64,000 nt of DNA. It comes from Chloroflexota bacterium. Its GTDB lineage: Bacteria > Chloroflexota > Chloroflexia > Thermomicrobiales > JADLAZ01. The stretch lies in NCBI GenBank assembly GCA_020849725.1, contig JADLAZ010000272.1:1-64000 (forward strand), read 5' to 3'. Below the pieces are notes generated by a model. That model had not been told where the DNA came from and ran no database searches. It saw nothing but the letters and a program-made list of their open reading frames with translations. Below, piece after piece: positions 1 through 8,638 of this stretch. Positions within the stretch are counted from its first letter, which is position 1; each line of letters begins with the position of its first letter. The translations under genes were made by a program, and so were the position numbers.

Positions 1-1124
1 ACCCCCTGGCCGGGGAACGCGGCGTCGCCATGCATCAACACCGGCAGCGACGCCATCTCGTCCTGATGCGGCATCCCCGGTTGGTCTCGCCGCTCCTGGG
101 CCGCCCGCGCCATGCCCGCCACGATCGGGTTGACGAACTCCAGGTGGCTGGGGTTCGGCGCCATCGTCACCGGGAGGCGAACGACACTCCCAGCCTGGTA
201 GGCGGTGCGCGCACCAAGATGGTACTTGACGTCCCCCTGCCAGCCAGTATCGGTGCCTTCCCATGGCGCTCCGTCATCCGGTTGCTCGAGATGACGGAAC
301 TCGGCCAGGATCGCCTCGTAGGGCTTGCCGAGGACGTGTGCCAGCACATTCAGCCGCCCACGATGGGCCATGCCCATGACGACATCGCGCGTGCCGACGG
401 CGGCGGCCAGACGCACCAACTCATCAAGCATGGGTACGAGGATGTCGGTCCCTTCGAGCGAGAAGCGTTTCTGGCCCGGATAGCGCTGGTGCAGGAAGCG
501 CTCGAAGACCTCGACCTCGGTCAGCCGCTCCAGGAGGGCGCGCTGCTCGGTGGGTGTCGCCGGCGCTCGAAAGCGGCCACCTTCTGCCGCCGCCTGCAAC
601 CACCGCCGCTCGTCTGCCACCTGGACATGATCGAAGTCGTAGCCGGTCGTGCCCGAGTAGACGCGGCGCAGCGCCAGCACCGCATCGAGGGCGTGGCGCG
701 CCCCCGCGGCCGCCGGGCCATCGACGAGGAACGCCGGCAGGTCAGCCAGATCTTGCACTCGCAGGCGATGCGTCGCAGGGTCAAGTTCGGGGTCGCCGGG
801 AGGGTCGCTGCCCAGCGGGTCGATTCGGGCCGCCAGGTGGCCGTACTCGCGGATGCCGCGCACCATCTCAACGGCGCGTGCCGCCGCGGCCAGCTGAGAT
901 GCGGCGGCGGCGCGGCTCGCCCCTGCCCGTAGCGCCGGCTCGTCCAGGGTTGTGCCCGTGGCGCCCTTGACGCGACCGACAGCATCGCCAGAGGTGGCGT
1001 CTGGCGACCAGCCGGCGAAGAAGGCGCGCGTCGCGGCGTCCACCGAGTTCGGATCACGCGTGAACCGGTCGTACAGCTCAACCGCGTAACCTGCATTTGG
1101 CCCATGGAACGGGTTGTCGCTCAT
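1..1124 (-). CDS. sucA: 2-oxoglutarate dehydrogenase E1 component (partial, N-terminal part)
   Basis: Thiamin-diphosphate E1 subunit that decarboxylates 2-oxoglutarate in the TCA cycle. The gene runs off the left edge, so only the first ~374 residues are visible and no stop is seen. The product begins MSDNPFHGPNAGYAVELYDR, a typical E1 N-terminus (short helix for E2 contact, then the FFAGW stretch). Family signatures follow: GMAHRGRLNVL near residue 250, GDVKYHLG and PNPSHLE. The start is the ATG at 1122-1124, preceded by a G-rich Shine-Dalgarno stretch. The E2/E3 partner genes are not in the window. A second route for the same step, korAB, lies at 52.1-54.8 kb. Calling the family is safe; full-length integrity cannot be judged. 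Confidence 0.93.
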   Translation of the reverse strand, partial: MSDNPFHGPNAGYAVELYDRFTRDPNSVDAATRAFFAGWSPDATSGDAVGRVKGATGTTLDEPALRAGASRAAAASQLAAAARAVEMVRGIREYGHLAARIDPLGSDPPGDPELDPATHRLRVQDLADLPAFLVDGPAAAGARHALDAVLALRRVYSGTTGYDFDHVQVADERRWLQAAAEGGRFRAPATPTEQRALLERLTEVEVFERFLHQRYPGQKRFSLEGTDILVPMLDELVRLAAAVGTRDVVMGMAHRGRLNVLAHVLGKPYEAILAEFRHLEQPDDGAPWEGTDTGWQGDVKYHLGARTAYQAGSVVRLPVTMAPNPSHLEFVNPIVAGMARAAQERRDQPGMPHQDEMASLPVLMHGDAAFPGQG

Positions 1125-1255
1125 GGGACGCCCCTGCCCCTCCGCCAGGTGTGCCGGCGGCAGCCAGCCGCCCGGACCCACAGCCGCTGGCCCTCGCTCC
1201 TCAAGTACTCGCACAAGTGGGGCCACCGGCCGGTCCACCCTGTGCCTGGCGCCGC

Positions 1256-2533
1256 CTACGGTGACTGACCCCAGGCCGAAGGCTCCCCGGTGTAGGCATC
1301 ATACGTGACCCGAGCCAGCAGTGCGATTGTCGCCACCGCTTCATCCTCGCTCGGTGCATCCTGGCTCATCGCGACGACGACAAGCGGCCCGGCCGGACTG
1401 TAGATGATGCCAGCGTCATGGACGACACCGACCAGGTTGCCGGTTTTGTGGGCAATCGGCACGCCCTTCGGCAGTGCGGCCGGCAGCCGGTCGTCGATGC
1501 GCTGACGCAGCAGAAGGCGGATCAGAGCCTGGCTAGCGTCGACGTCGACGACGCGCCCACGGAGGAGCAGCCAGAAGAATCGGCCCATGTCGCGCGGCGT
1601 GGTTTGATTGCGCGCGTTGCCATTGATATTCCGAAATGGCCGGTCGAGCAGACGTGTGTCCTTGAGGCCGAGATTGGCGAGCAAGCTGTTCACATTAGCC
1701 TGCTCGACCCGGCGCAGCAAGAGGATGGCCGCGACGTTGCTGGAGCGGGTGATCATGAAATCGACGGCCTCACCAACGGTGATCTTGCGGCCGATATCGC
1801 CGGCGGCAAACATGGTGTCACCATCGGCCAACGAGTCGCGGCTGATGATGAGCGGGTCTTTCAGCGTGAGCTTGCCCTGCTTCTGCTGGCGGAACACCTC
1901 AGCGGCCACGCCCAGTTTGTACAAGCTGGCGGCCTGGAACTGCTCCGTTGGTTGATGCTCGAACACCGGCACGCCGTCCGCATCCAGGACGACGATCCCG
2001 TAAGCCTCGCCCAGGGAGCCGAGCTGTTGTCGCAAGGCCACGGTGGTAGCGTCGCGCCGTGGATTGGGCGCGGCCACCACCAGTGGCTCGGACACTGGCT
2101 CGGGTGCTGGCGCCACCGACACATTCAGCGCCGGCTCGAGTGTGTCGTCGGATTGGACGAACCGCGCCGGCACGGATGGCAGCGCTGGCTCGGGCGCCGG
2201 CACATCGCTGATGATCAGTGGATAAGCCGGCGCCTGCCAGCCGGCAGCAGCCGATGCCTCCTCGAGCGCGCGCAGGTAGCGTGCGTGACGCACGACCGCG
2301 TCGGCTACGTCCGTGCGGCTGCCAACGCCCACAGCACCGAGTGGGCCGGCCACTGCTAGCCAGACGAGCGCGACGCAAAAGAGATGAACCAGCGACCGGC
2401 GCCAGCCAGGCCGCGCCAGCCAGGTGGGCCGGCCGGCGCCGGCGCGTGGCGCACGGCGCGCATCGGCCTCGCGTCGTCGCGCCGTCCAACCGGGCGTCAC
2501 ACGGCCGGGATGGCTAACCAGCACCCGCCCCAT
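1256..2533 (-). CDS. Class A beta-lactamase-like serine hydrolase, membrane anchored
   Basis: 425-residue serine hydrolase of the beta-lactamase2 / penicillin-recognising fold. A basic N-terminus precedes one hydrophobic segment at about residues 47-69, so the catalytic domain (about 165-420) should sit outside the membrane, after a Pro/Ala-rich linker. Active-site motifs are clear: SLYK (Ser203/Lys206), SSN (264-266, equivalent of SDN) and KTG (363-365). The omega-loop region around residues 290-312 lacks the Glu166 general base of true class A enzymes: the usual E-x-x-L-N is replaced by F-R-N-I-N. It may therefore bind or acylate beta-lactams or peptides without efficient deacylation. An AGGAGG sits unusually close to the ATG, so a start at the GTG three codons later is possible. 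Confidence 0.8.
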   Translation of the reverse strand: MGRVLVSHPGRVTPGWTARRREADARRAPRAGAGRPTWLARPGWRRSLVHLFCVALVWLAVAGPLGAVGVGSRTDVADAVVRHARYLRALEEASAAAGWQAPAYPLIISDVPAPEPALPSVPARFVQSDDTLEPALNVSVAPAPEPVSEPLVVAAPNPRRDATTVALRQQLGSLGEAYGIVVLDADGVPVFEHQPTEQFQAASLYKLGVAAEVFRQQKQGKLTLKDPLIISRDSLADGDTMFAAGDIGRKITVGEAVDFMITRSSNVAAILLLRRVEQANVNSLLANLGLKDTRLLDRPFRNINGNARNQTTPRDMGRFFWLLLRGRVVDVDASQALIRLLLRQRIDDRLPAALPKGVPIAHKTGNLVGVVHDAGIIYSPAGPLVVVAMSQDAPSEDEAVATIALLARVTYDAYTGEPSAWGQSP

Positions 2534-2629
2534 CCCCTCCTACCGGATGCCACGGTCGTGGACAACGGCACCTCACTGCACACAGAACGGCGGTCTGACC
2601 CCCTGGATGCGGGCCGCTGACCGGTTCAC

Positions 2630-2959
2630 CTAGAGGCGCTCGAATCGAACCACATTCTGGACAAAGGTGACCGCACCGCCAACCTCGACCTCAATCTGCG
2701 GCGGCATGTACAGCAGGCCTGGCTCGAGGGCCGGCGAATATGGATTCATCATCTGCGTGCGGGTGCGGCAGCGCTCCCGGATAATACTCAGGACCCGCCC
2801 GGCCTGATGGTCCTCCACCCCGATGAGCAAGGTCGAGTTGCCGCTGCGGAGGAAGCCGCCGGTGCTGCCGATCGCCGTCGCCCGAAAGCCGCCCTTGATC
2901 AGCCCATCGAGGAGCGTCGGGAGGTCCTCGTCCTGCACGATGGCGGTGATGAGCTTCAT
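2630..2959 (-). CDS. darA: Cyclic-di-AMP receptor DarA/PstA (PII-like)
   Basis: 109-residue PII-like trimeric signal protein that binds cyclic di-AMP. The start MKLITAIVQDEDLPTLLDGL, followed by GGFRATAIGSTGGFLRSGNS and TLLIGVED, is the typical DarA/PstA (DUF970) fold, including the Gly-rich nucleotide loop. I place the start at 2957-2959, where a GGAG lies at proper spacing. A longer in-frame ORF to 3016 would begin within a few bases of the probable transcription start set by the extended -10 at 3021-3029. The cyclase (cdaA) and its regulator (cdaR) are also in this window, at 60-62.2 kb. Confidence 0.9.
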   Translation of the reverse strand: MKLITAIVQDEDLPTLLDGLIKGGFRATAIGSTGGFLRSGNSTLLIGVEDHQAGRVLSIIRERCRTRTQMMNPYSPALEPGLLYMPPQIEVEVGGAVTFVQNVVRFERL

Positions 2960-3020
2960 CGCCGCTCCAGTGTTGCTACCAGCGTCTGACTCGGTGGCCT
3001 GGAGCTTCCCGGCCACCCGC

Positions 3021-3029
3021 AGTATAGCA
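3021..3029 (-). promoter_or_regulatory. Extended -10 promoter of darA
   Basis: On the reverse strand this reads TGC-TATACT, an extended -10. Transcription would start near 3014, giving a leader of about 55 nt to the darA ATG. No clear -35 is seen. Confidence 0.5.
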
Positions 3030-3128
3030 GCCGGGGCGCCTGCCGACGACCCGGTTCAACGCACTGGTCGGCGCATCACCAGACCGGCTGGTGCATTCGA
3101 TATAGGAGCATTGGCCCACCGATCGCGC

Positions 3129-3158
3129 TTGTTCCCGCCGCGACTCGGTTCCTATAAT
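3129..3158 (+). promoter_or_regulatory. Sigma-70-type promoter for the TPR gene
   Basis: TTGTTC (3129-3134), an 18-nt spacer and a perfect TATAAT (3153-3158). The predicted start near 3165 leaves a leader of about 70 nt before the ATG at 3235. Confidence 0.6.
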
Positions 3159-3234
3159 CCGGACAAGGCAGCGCAGTACGGGTGGCTGGCCGACACTCCG
3201 TGCGCCGCCCATCGCTCCGTGTGGAGGGGACAGC

Positions 3235-6201
3235 ATGGCGATGGTTTCATTGAGCAACGTGGTCGCTGACGCGCGCCACGCGCTCGAGTCTGGTGACTAT
3301 CCACTCGCCCGCGCGACCTGCCGGCATGTGCTCAATCACTACCCATCCTATGCCGATCTGCACCGGTTGCACGGTGAGATCCTGCTTGAACAGGGTGACA
3401 CCGAGGGAGCACGCCAGAGCTTCGACACGGCGCTGAGCTTCGATCCGCAGAACGTCCTCGCCACGCTCGGTCTCGGTGTGATTGCCGAGGAGGGCCTGGA
3501 CCTGGCCGGCGCGGCGACCGCGTTTCAGCGCGCACTCGAGATCGACCCTGCGCTCACCCAGTTGCGGGATGAGCTAGTGCGTCTGTACAGCAAGCTCTAT
3601 GGGACTGGTGGTCGCTTGCACGTGAGTGGTCCAGGACTGGCGGCCATTTACGCGAGAGGCAACCAGTTGACCCTGGCGCGGCGCGAATACGAGTCGCTCA
3701 GCAGTCGCCACCCCGACCGCCTCGACTTGCTGCTAGCACTCGTTGAAGTTCGCTGGCGCTCGGGCGACCTGGCCGGTGCTGAGGCGCTGTGCCACCGGGT
3801 GCTGGCGATGCAATCGACGGCCGTGCACGCCCTCTACATCATGGCTGACATAAGCCATCGCCAGGGTCGCCTCGCGGTCGCGACCGAGCACCTGCGGCAG
3901 GCAGTAGCCATCGACCCTACCGGCGACGTCGCGCGCCTGCTGGCGGTTTACGCTCCGGGCCAGACGCTCGCTGGCGCGATCTTCTCCACGCCGGAGATCC
4001 CGGCCTTTGACCCGTCCAGTGTCCCGGTCGAGACCAGCCCGACGACCAATAGCCTGCTTGGCGTTGCCGGTCCGCCCGCGGAGGACTCCGAGTGGCAGCG
4101 GGTCGCCCATGAGTTGACCGCGACGGCCGCCGCGATGCCACCTCCCATGACCGCCCCGCCGGTCAGTGCAACGCGCGCGGACGTGCCCCCGGTCGATGAG
4201 CTAGCACGCCCGTGGGATGCGGCCACCAGCGAGTTAGCGCCGCGCCCGGAGGCCGGTGGCGACGATCTACTCCTGGCTTCTCAGCCCGCAGCGGCCGTCG
4301 TCGTGGCGACGGGAGCCACGGCTGTCGCCGCCATTGCCGCCGTCGCCACGGCGACCGCGCACGATCCTGACTCGGTCAGCGCACCCGAGGACATCACGGA
4401 TGTTGGCAACGATGCGATCGTAGACGAGTCGCCGGTTGACATCACCCAGGAGTGGGACCATGCCAACGCCGAACTCGTTGCCGCTACGCCTGATACGGTC
4501 TCGGCCCCTGGCTATACCGATGCCCTGCGCGAAATCGACGAGTTAGGCGTCACGCCGTTCAGGGTTGAGACTGGTCCACTTGACTCCGCCTTGCCGGCCG
4601 CGCCAGTCGTGCCGCCGCCGGTCGAACCGGTCTATGTCGAGACGGCGCCGGTTGCAGCGGCGCCGGTGACCGCGCCGCCACCGGTCGCACCAGCGCCGCT
4701 GGCGGCGAAGGTAGCCGTCGAACCAGTCGTCGCCAGCAACCAGGAGGCGGTTGTGCCAGCCGACTCCGCGGCGGTGACCTCAGTCGGCCTTCGTCAATTG
4801 GTGGCCAACTGGGACGACATCGACCAGGAACTGTCGGCCGCGATGCCCGACGATAGCGCCGTGGATCTAGGTGACCTCGTCGCCCACCTCGATTTACCGG
4901 ACGTGGCGCCCTTCAGGATCGGCTCGGAGCCGCTGACGCCAGTAGCGGCGGTGGCAGCCACGATCGCCGGCGAGGTCGGCGCCAGCAGCAGCACGCCCAT
5001 GGCGCCAGGGTTCACCCAGGAACTGCGCGCTCTCGATGCCGAGGGCATCGCCCCCTTTGACTTTGGCGACCTCGACCTGATCATGGCGTCGCCGGCGCCG
5101 CGTCCGACCGCGCCGCCGGCCGAGCCTGATCTCGGCGGTGAACTCGACAGCACGTGGGCCGATCTCGAAGCTCAGTTGAATGCGGCGGTGCCCCAAACGA
5201 CGACGCTGCCGCCGGGTCTCACCTCGGAACTGCGGGCGCTGGATGCAGCCGGCCTGGCTCCCTTCCGACCAACGGGGACGCTCGACACCGCGCGCCTGAC
5301 GGATCCAACCAGCCCCGTCAGCGGGCAGGTGGGAGGGCTGGGCGCCGCTGCCCTCGATCAGGCGCTCCCTGCCACGGGCGAAGCCGTGTCGGGCGACGAT
5401 CTCGACGCGCTCAGTGCCATGGCCATGGCTGGCCCCATGGGCCACCTGGAGACGACTGACCTGGTGGACATGGCGCCGATCGTTAGTCCCGTGGGTCACC
5501 TGGAGACGACCGACTTGATGGACCTGGCACTGCCGGAGGCGCCGCCAGCTGTACTGGCCGCGGGGTGGGACGCTCACCTGGCCGGTGCGGTGGAGGCGCG
5601 CCAAACGCCATCGCCACCGGCGCCCGTGGCGCCCGAGGTGATCCTCGAGCCGGAGCGGTCGGTCAGCCTGGATGAGCTGGCGCCGCCCATGGCCGCCGCG
5701 CAGCCGGTCAGTCGGCCGGCGCCACCACGTCCTCCGAGTGGATCATCGCTCCTTCGTCCGAGTATCTTTGGTGCGACGATCAGTTTGTCCGGCTCGCTCT
5801 TCAGTCGCTTGCATCAGCAGAAAGCCGATCTGATCGCGCGTGGCGAGGTCGTGCTGCGCCGGGTCGAGGCAGCGCCGGCCGCGTCGGCCGCATCGGCAGT
5901 CCAGGTCGCCGAGGATGCATCAGACCTGGAGCCGACTGACGCGATGGCCCGACGCCAGTTGGCAGATGCCTATGCCACGGGCGGCCAGCCGGTTGAGGCG
6001 GCAGCCAATTACCGGCTTCTCTTGCGCTCCGAACCAGCGATGCTCGGCGAGCTGGCAGCGCCGATCCAGGCGCTGGGGACGAGCTATCCGGATGTGCCAT
6101 CCGTGACCCGGCTCGTTGGAGACCTGTATCTGCGGCAAGGGCGCTACCGCCAGGCGATGGACGTGTTCCGCCGGCTGATCGAGCCGATCCGGCTACCGTA
6201 A
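3235..6201 (+). CDS. Large TPR protein with repeated linker modules
   Basis: 988-residue tetratricopeptide-repeat protein, probably a scaffold. Residues 1-240 form about five TPR-like helical pairs (for example residues 40-75 and 76-110), and a last TPR pair lies at about 905-985. The ~600 residues between are Pro/Ala-rich and low complexity. They contain a recurring module: a W-D-x-x-x-x-E-L-x-A-A stretch (about 406, 525 and 640), then an L-R-x-L-D-x-x-G-x-x-P-F stretch (about 430, 597 and 665). A GHLETTDLxDxA tandem lies at about 736-766. The start is the ATG at 3235, after a GGAGGGGA ribosome site. The roadblock/LC7 gene follows 76 nt downstream and is likely cotranscribed. No signal peptide is seen and the molecular role is unknown. 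Confidence 0.85.
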   Translation: MAMVSLSNVVADARHALESGDYPLARATCRHVLNHYPSYADLHRLHGEILLEQGDTEGARQSFDTALSFDPQNVLATLGLGVIAEEGLDLAGAATAFQRALEIDPALTQLRDELVRLYSKLYGTGGRLHVSGPGLAAIYARGNQLTLARREYESLSSRHPDRLDLLLALVEVRWRSGDLAGAEALCHRVLAMQSTAVHALYIMADISHRQGRLAVATEHLRQAVAIDPTGDVARLLAVYAPGQTLAGAIFSTPEIPAFDPSSVPVETSPTTNSLLGVAGPPAEDSEWQRVAHELTATAAAMPPPMTAPPVSATRADVPPVDELARPWDAATSELAPRPEAGGDDLLLASQPAAAVVVATGATAVAAIAAVATATAHDPDSVSAPEDITDVGNDAIVDESPVDITQEWDHANAELVAATPDTVSAPGYTDALREIDELGVTPFRVETGPLDSALPAAPVVPPPVEPVYVETAPVAAAPVTAPPPVAPAPLAAKVAVEPVVASNQEAVVPADSAAVTSVGLRQLVANWDDIDQELSAAMPDDSAVDLGDLVAHLDLPDVAPFRIGSEPLTPVAAVAATIAGEVGASSSTPMAPGFTQELRALDAEGIAPFDFGDLDLIMASPAPRPTAPPAEPDLGGELDSTWADLEAQLNAAVPQTTTLPPGLTSELRALDAAGLAPFRPTGTLDTARLTDPTSPVSGQVGGLGAAALDQALPATGEAVSGDDLDALSAMAMAGPMGHLETTDLVDMAPIVSPVGHLETTDLMDLALPEAPPAVLAAGWDAHLAGAVEARQTPSPPAPVAPEVILEPERSVSLDELAPPMAAAQPVSRPAPPRPPSGSSLLRPSIFGATISLSGSLFSRLHQQKADLIARGEVVLRRVEAAPAASAASAVQVAEDASDLEPTDAMARRQLADAYATGGQPVEAAANYRLLLRSEPAMLGELAAPIQALGTSYPDVPSVTRLVGDLYLRQGRYRQAMDVFRRLIEPIRLP

Positions 6202-6277
6202 GACGCCACGGCGCGTCGCTCCCGAGAGATGTTGTCGCCGCGGCGCGCTACGCGCCTGAATGCCGGAGGCAGACCTG

Positions 6278-6622
6278 ATGCAATCGCTGCTGAACCCGCT
6301 CCTCGAGGTCGACGGAGTCGTTGGGGCGCTTCTGCTCAGCCAGGATGGCCTGCCGGTTGCGTCGGCCAACCTCGATCTCGACGACGCGGAGACGATCGGC
6401 GCGCTGGCGACGGCGCTGCTGGTGCATTTGCGGTCAGCAACGCTGCGCCTGGCCGGCGGCGACCTCCAGGGCGTGCGGCTGGACTGCGATGATGGCACCA
6501 TCGACATTCGATCGGTTAAAGACCTGCTGCTGCTGGTCTTCCAGGACCCGGTCGTCGACGCGGTGACCCTTGCGGCCGTGCTGCCGGAGATCAACGCACG
6601 CTGTCTGGAGTACGCGGTGTAG
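6278..6622 (+). CDS. Roadblock/LC7 domain protein
   Basis: 114-residue single-domain roadblock/LC7 protein. The pattern LEVDGVVGALLLSQDGLPVA, then an alternating helix and beta sheet ending GTIDIRSVKDLLLLVF, is characteristic. In bacteria such proteins act as small dimeric regulators, often of Ras-like MglA GTPases; no GTPase is encoded nearby. The ATG at 6278 has a GGAGG eight bases upstream, while the in-frame ATG at 6260 has none, so I prefer 6278. It follows the TPR scaffold gene on the same strand, suggesting the two proteins act together. Confidence 0.82.
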   Translation: MQSLLNPLLEVDGVVGALLLSQDGLPVASANLDLDDAETIGALATALLVHLRSATLRLAGGDLQGVRLDCDDGTIDIRSVKDLLLLVFQDPVVDAVTLAAVLPEINARCLEYAV

Positions 6623-6645
6623 CCCGACGGCGCCGATGCGCGCCG

Positions 6646-7866
6646 CTACCCGGGCGAGCCGGCCGGCGGCCCGTGCGCGGATTGGCGCGTCTCGCGCACC
6701 AGGATGGCCAGCACGGCCGCCGACGCCAGTCCGGCACTGCTCAGCACCAGCGCTGTCGCCGCCAGCCCAACGACATCGGCGACCGACCCGACCACGAGTG
6801 GCCCGGCGGCCCCGCCGGTGTCGCCGATCAGTCGCCACAGGCCCAGGAACTCGCCCGTCGCGCCGGGCGGAGCTAGATCAGCGCCCAGCGTCATCATCGT
6901 GCCCGAGCCGAGGCCGTTGCCGAAGCCGATCAGCATTGACGCCGCCAGCAACGGCCAGAAGCCGCCCGCCAGTGGGATCATGGCCATACCGGCAGCCATG
7001 ATCGTGAACGATGGGACTGCTGCCCACTTTCGGCCGAACCGGTCCATAATCATTCCCGCCGGCACGAAGAGCAGCATGTCGATGATCGCGCCGGCGCTCA
7101 TGATGGTGCCGATCGCCGCCACGCCGAGTCCGAGCTGCGAGTCCGCGTAGAGGGGAATGATCAATTGCCGGCCGGCGCGGATCATCTGCGCCAGCGTCTG
7201 GGCGATGCCGGCCGCGGCCAGGTCCGATCCGTGGCTCTTGACGAGCGCACTCACGAGTTGCCAACGCGCCCGGCGCTGGGGCACGGCGCTCGTGCCGCTT
7301 TCGCGCACGAACATGAACGACATGACCAGCGCGGCCAGTGCCATCGCCGAGGCGACCAGGAACGGGGCACGCAGGCCGAAGGCCGCCCCAATCAGTCCCC
7401 CCACCAATGGGCCGGCAAACACGCCGATGCGGTTGATACCACCGAACATGGCGATGGACCGTCCCCGCTCGGCCGAGGGCGTGACGTCGGTGATGTAGGC
7501 ATGGCGGGAAATGCCCCACAGCGCCGTGCCAATGCCACCGATGAACCGGTAGAGGATCAGCAGCGGAAACACCTGGGCCGTGGCGATCAGGAGGGTTGAC
7601 AGCGCCACCATGGCGGTGCCAAGGATCATCGCCGGCTTCCGGCCCAGTCGGCCCAGCAGCATGCCCGCCGGCACGTCCATCAGCAACGTGCCGATCGCCG
7701 CCGCGGCGACCGCGAGACTGATCTCGGCAAAAGATACATCAAACGTCGCGGCGAAGACCGGCAGTGTCGGAACGAGCAGCCCTTGTCCAAAGGCCAGCAG
7801 CGCCGTGGGCACGTACACCGGCAGCAACATGGCATTGCGGGGGATGCGCACGGCGGTCCTTTCCAT
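6646..7866 (-). CDS. MFS transporter (drug/metabolite exporter type)
   Basis: 406-residue major facilitator with about 12 hydrophobic segments. The cytoplasmic loop 2-3 signature is GMLLGRLGRKPAMILG, and a related MDRFGRKW occurs in the second half, as expected for two duplicated six-helix bundles. It resembles the TetA/Bmr-like exporters, but the substrate cannot be told. It stands alone, convergent with the roadblock gene and divergent from the cytochrome c gene. Confidence 0.85.
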   Translation of the reverse strand: MERTAVRIPRNAMLLPVYVPTALLAFGQGLLVPTLPVFAATFDVSFAEISLAVAAAAIGTLLMDVPAGMLLGRLGRKPAMILGTAMVALSTLLIATAQVFPLLILYRFIGGIGTALWGISRHAYITDVTPSAERGRSIAMFGGINRIGVFAGPLVGGLIGAAFGLRAPFLVASAMALAALVMSFMFVRESGTSAVPQRRARWQLVSALVKSHGSDLAAAGIAQTLAQMIRAGRQLIIPLYADSQLGLGVAAIGTIMSAGAIIDMLLFVPAGMIMDRFGRKWAAVPSFTIMAAGMAMIPLAGGFWPLLAASMLIGFGNGLGSGTMMTLGADLAPPGATGEFLGLWRLIGDTGGAAGPLVVGSVADVVGLAATALVLSSAGLASAAVLAILVRETRQSAHGPPAGSPG

Positions 7867-7926
7867 GATTGGGACGTCGCACGAGAGCTCCCCTGGCGGA
7901 AGATGCGGGCGCCGGGGCCGCCGACC

Positions 7927-7935
7927 ATCGTATCA
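7927..7935 (-). promoter_or_regulatory. Possible extended -10 for the MFS gene
   Basis: The reverse strand reads TGA-TACGAT, 60 nt upstream of the MFS start. No convincing -35 is seen. The rest of 7867-8162 shows only this and the divergent cytochrome promoter. Confidence 0.35.
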
Positions 7936-8037
7936 CAGCCCCATCGCCGTCTGGTGTCTTTCGTGCCGGCGCGGCGCGTTAGCAGCGGGGTCGTGTGAAC
8001 AGATCATCGCCCCCACTGGCCGGCACGCCGCGACAGG

Positions 8038-8046
8038 TGGTAGAGT
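8038..8046 (+). promoter_or_regulatory. Possible extended -10 for the cytochrome c / DUF2236 pair
   Basis: TGG-TAGAGT on the forward strand, leaving a leader of about 110 nt before the cytochrome c start at 8163. The -35 is weak. Confidence 0.35.
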
Positions 8047-8162
8047 GCTGTCCGGTCGCCACCGCCGGCTGGACGCTCCCGGCCGGAGTGGTTCGCTGCT
8101 TATCAGTGCGCGGCACTGCCCGGAGCGTCCTAGCCGTGTCGCAAGGGTCTTGGGGAGGAGTA

Positions 8163-8627
8163 ATGACGCCTCGTCTCCGCTGCGGTCTACTCTTGACGAC
8201 TCTGGTTCTGGCCGGCCTGGCGGCCGCCTGTGCCGCGGAGGCCGCGCAACCGACCCGGGCCGGCGTGCCACCGGCAAATGTGATCGCGACCGCGACGGTC
8301 AAGGCCGGCGGGACACCCGGCGGAGCCGCCGACGGCGGCGGGGCGAACCCGGGGGCACAGTTGTTTGCCGCGCAGGGTTGCAGTGGCTGCCACACGATCA
8401 AGGGTCAGGGTGGCGCCGTCGGGCCAAATCTGAGTACCGAAGGGACGACGGCCGCCACGCGCAAGCCAGGCACCAGCGCCAAGGACTATATCACCGAGAG
8501 CATCGTCAACCCGGGCGCGTTCGTCGTTCCGGGCTACACCGCTGGCGTCATGCCCGGCACCTATGGCCAGACACTGACCAAGGACCAGATCGAACAACTA
8601 GTCGACTACCTCCTCGAGCAGAAGTAG
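8163..8627 (+). CDS. Exported monoheme cytochrome c
   Basis: 154-residue class I cytochrome c. A hydrophobic N-terminal signal (residues 7-24, ending in a Cys that may be a lipid-attachment site) is followed by an Ala/Gly-rich linker and one heme-binding CSGCH motif. The distal Met is probably in the GVMPGTYG loop, and the C-terminal helix QIEQLVDYLLEQ is typical. The start is the ATG at 8163, after GGGGAGGAG; the frame is open further upstream but without coding character. The DUF2236 gene starts 11 bases after the stop, so the two are probably one transcript and may form an electron-transfer pair. Confidence 0.88.
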   Translation: MTPRLRCGLLLTTLVLAGLAAACAAEAAQPTRAGVPPANVIATATVKAGGTPGGAADGGGANPGAQLFAAQGCSGCHTIKGQGGAVGPNLSTEGTTAATRKPGTSAKDYITESIVNPGAFVVPGYTAGVMPGTYGQTLTKDQIEQLVDYLLEQK

Positions 8628-8638
8628 TCAGGCCGCGC

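Noticed and set aside
30..932. 300-codon forward ORF at the left edge
   Set aside because: Opposite strand of the 2-oxoglutarate dehydrogenase E1 gene, which carries the HRGRLNVL signature and is simply cut by the window edge.
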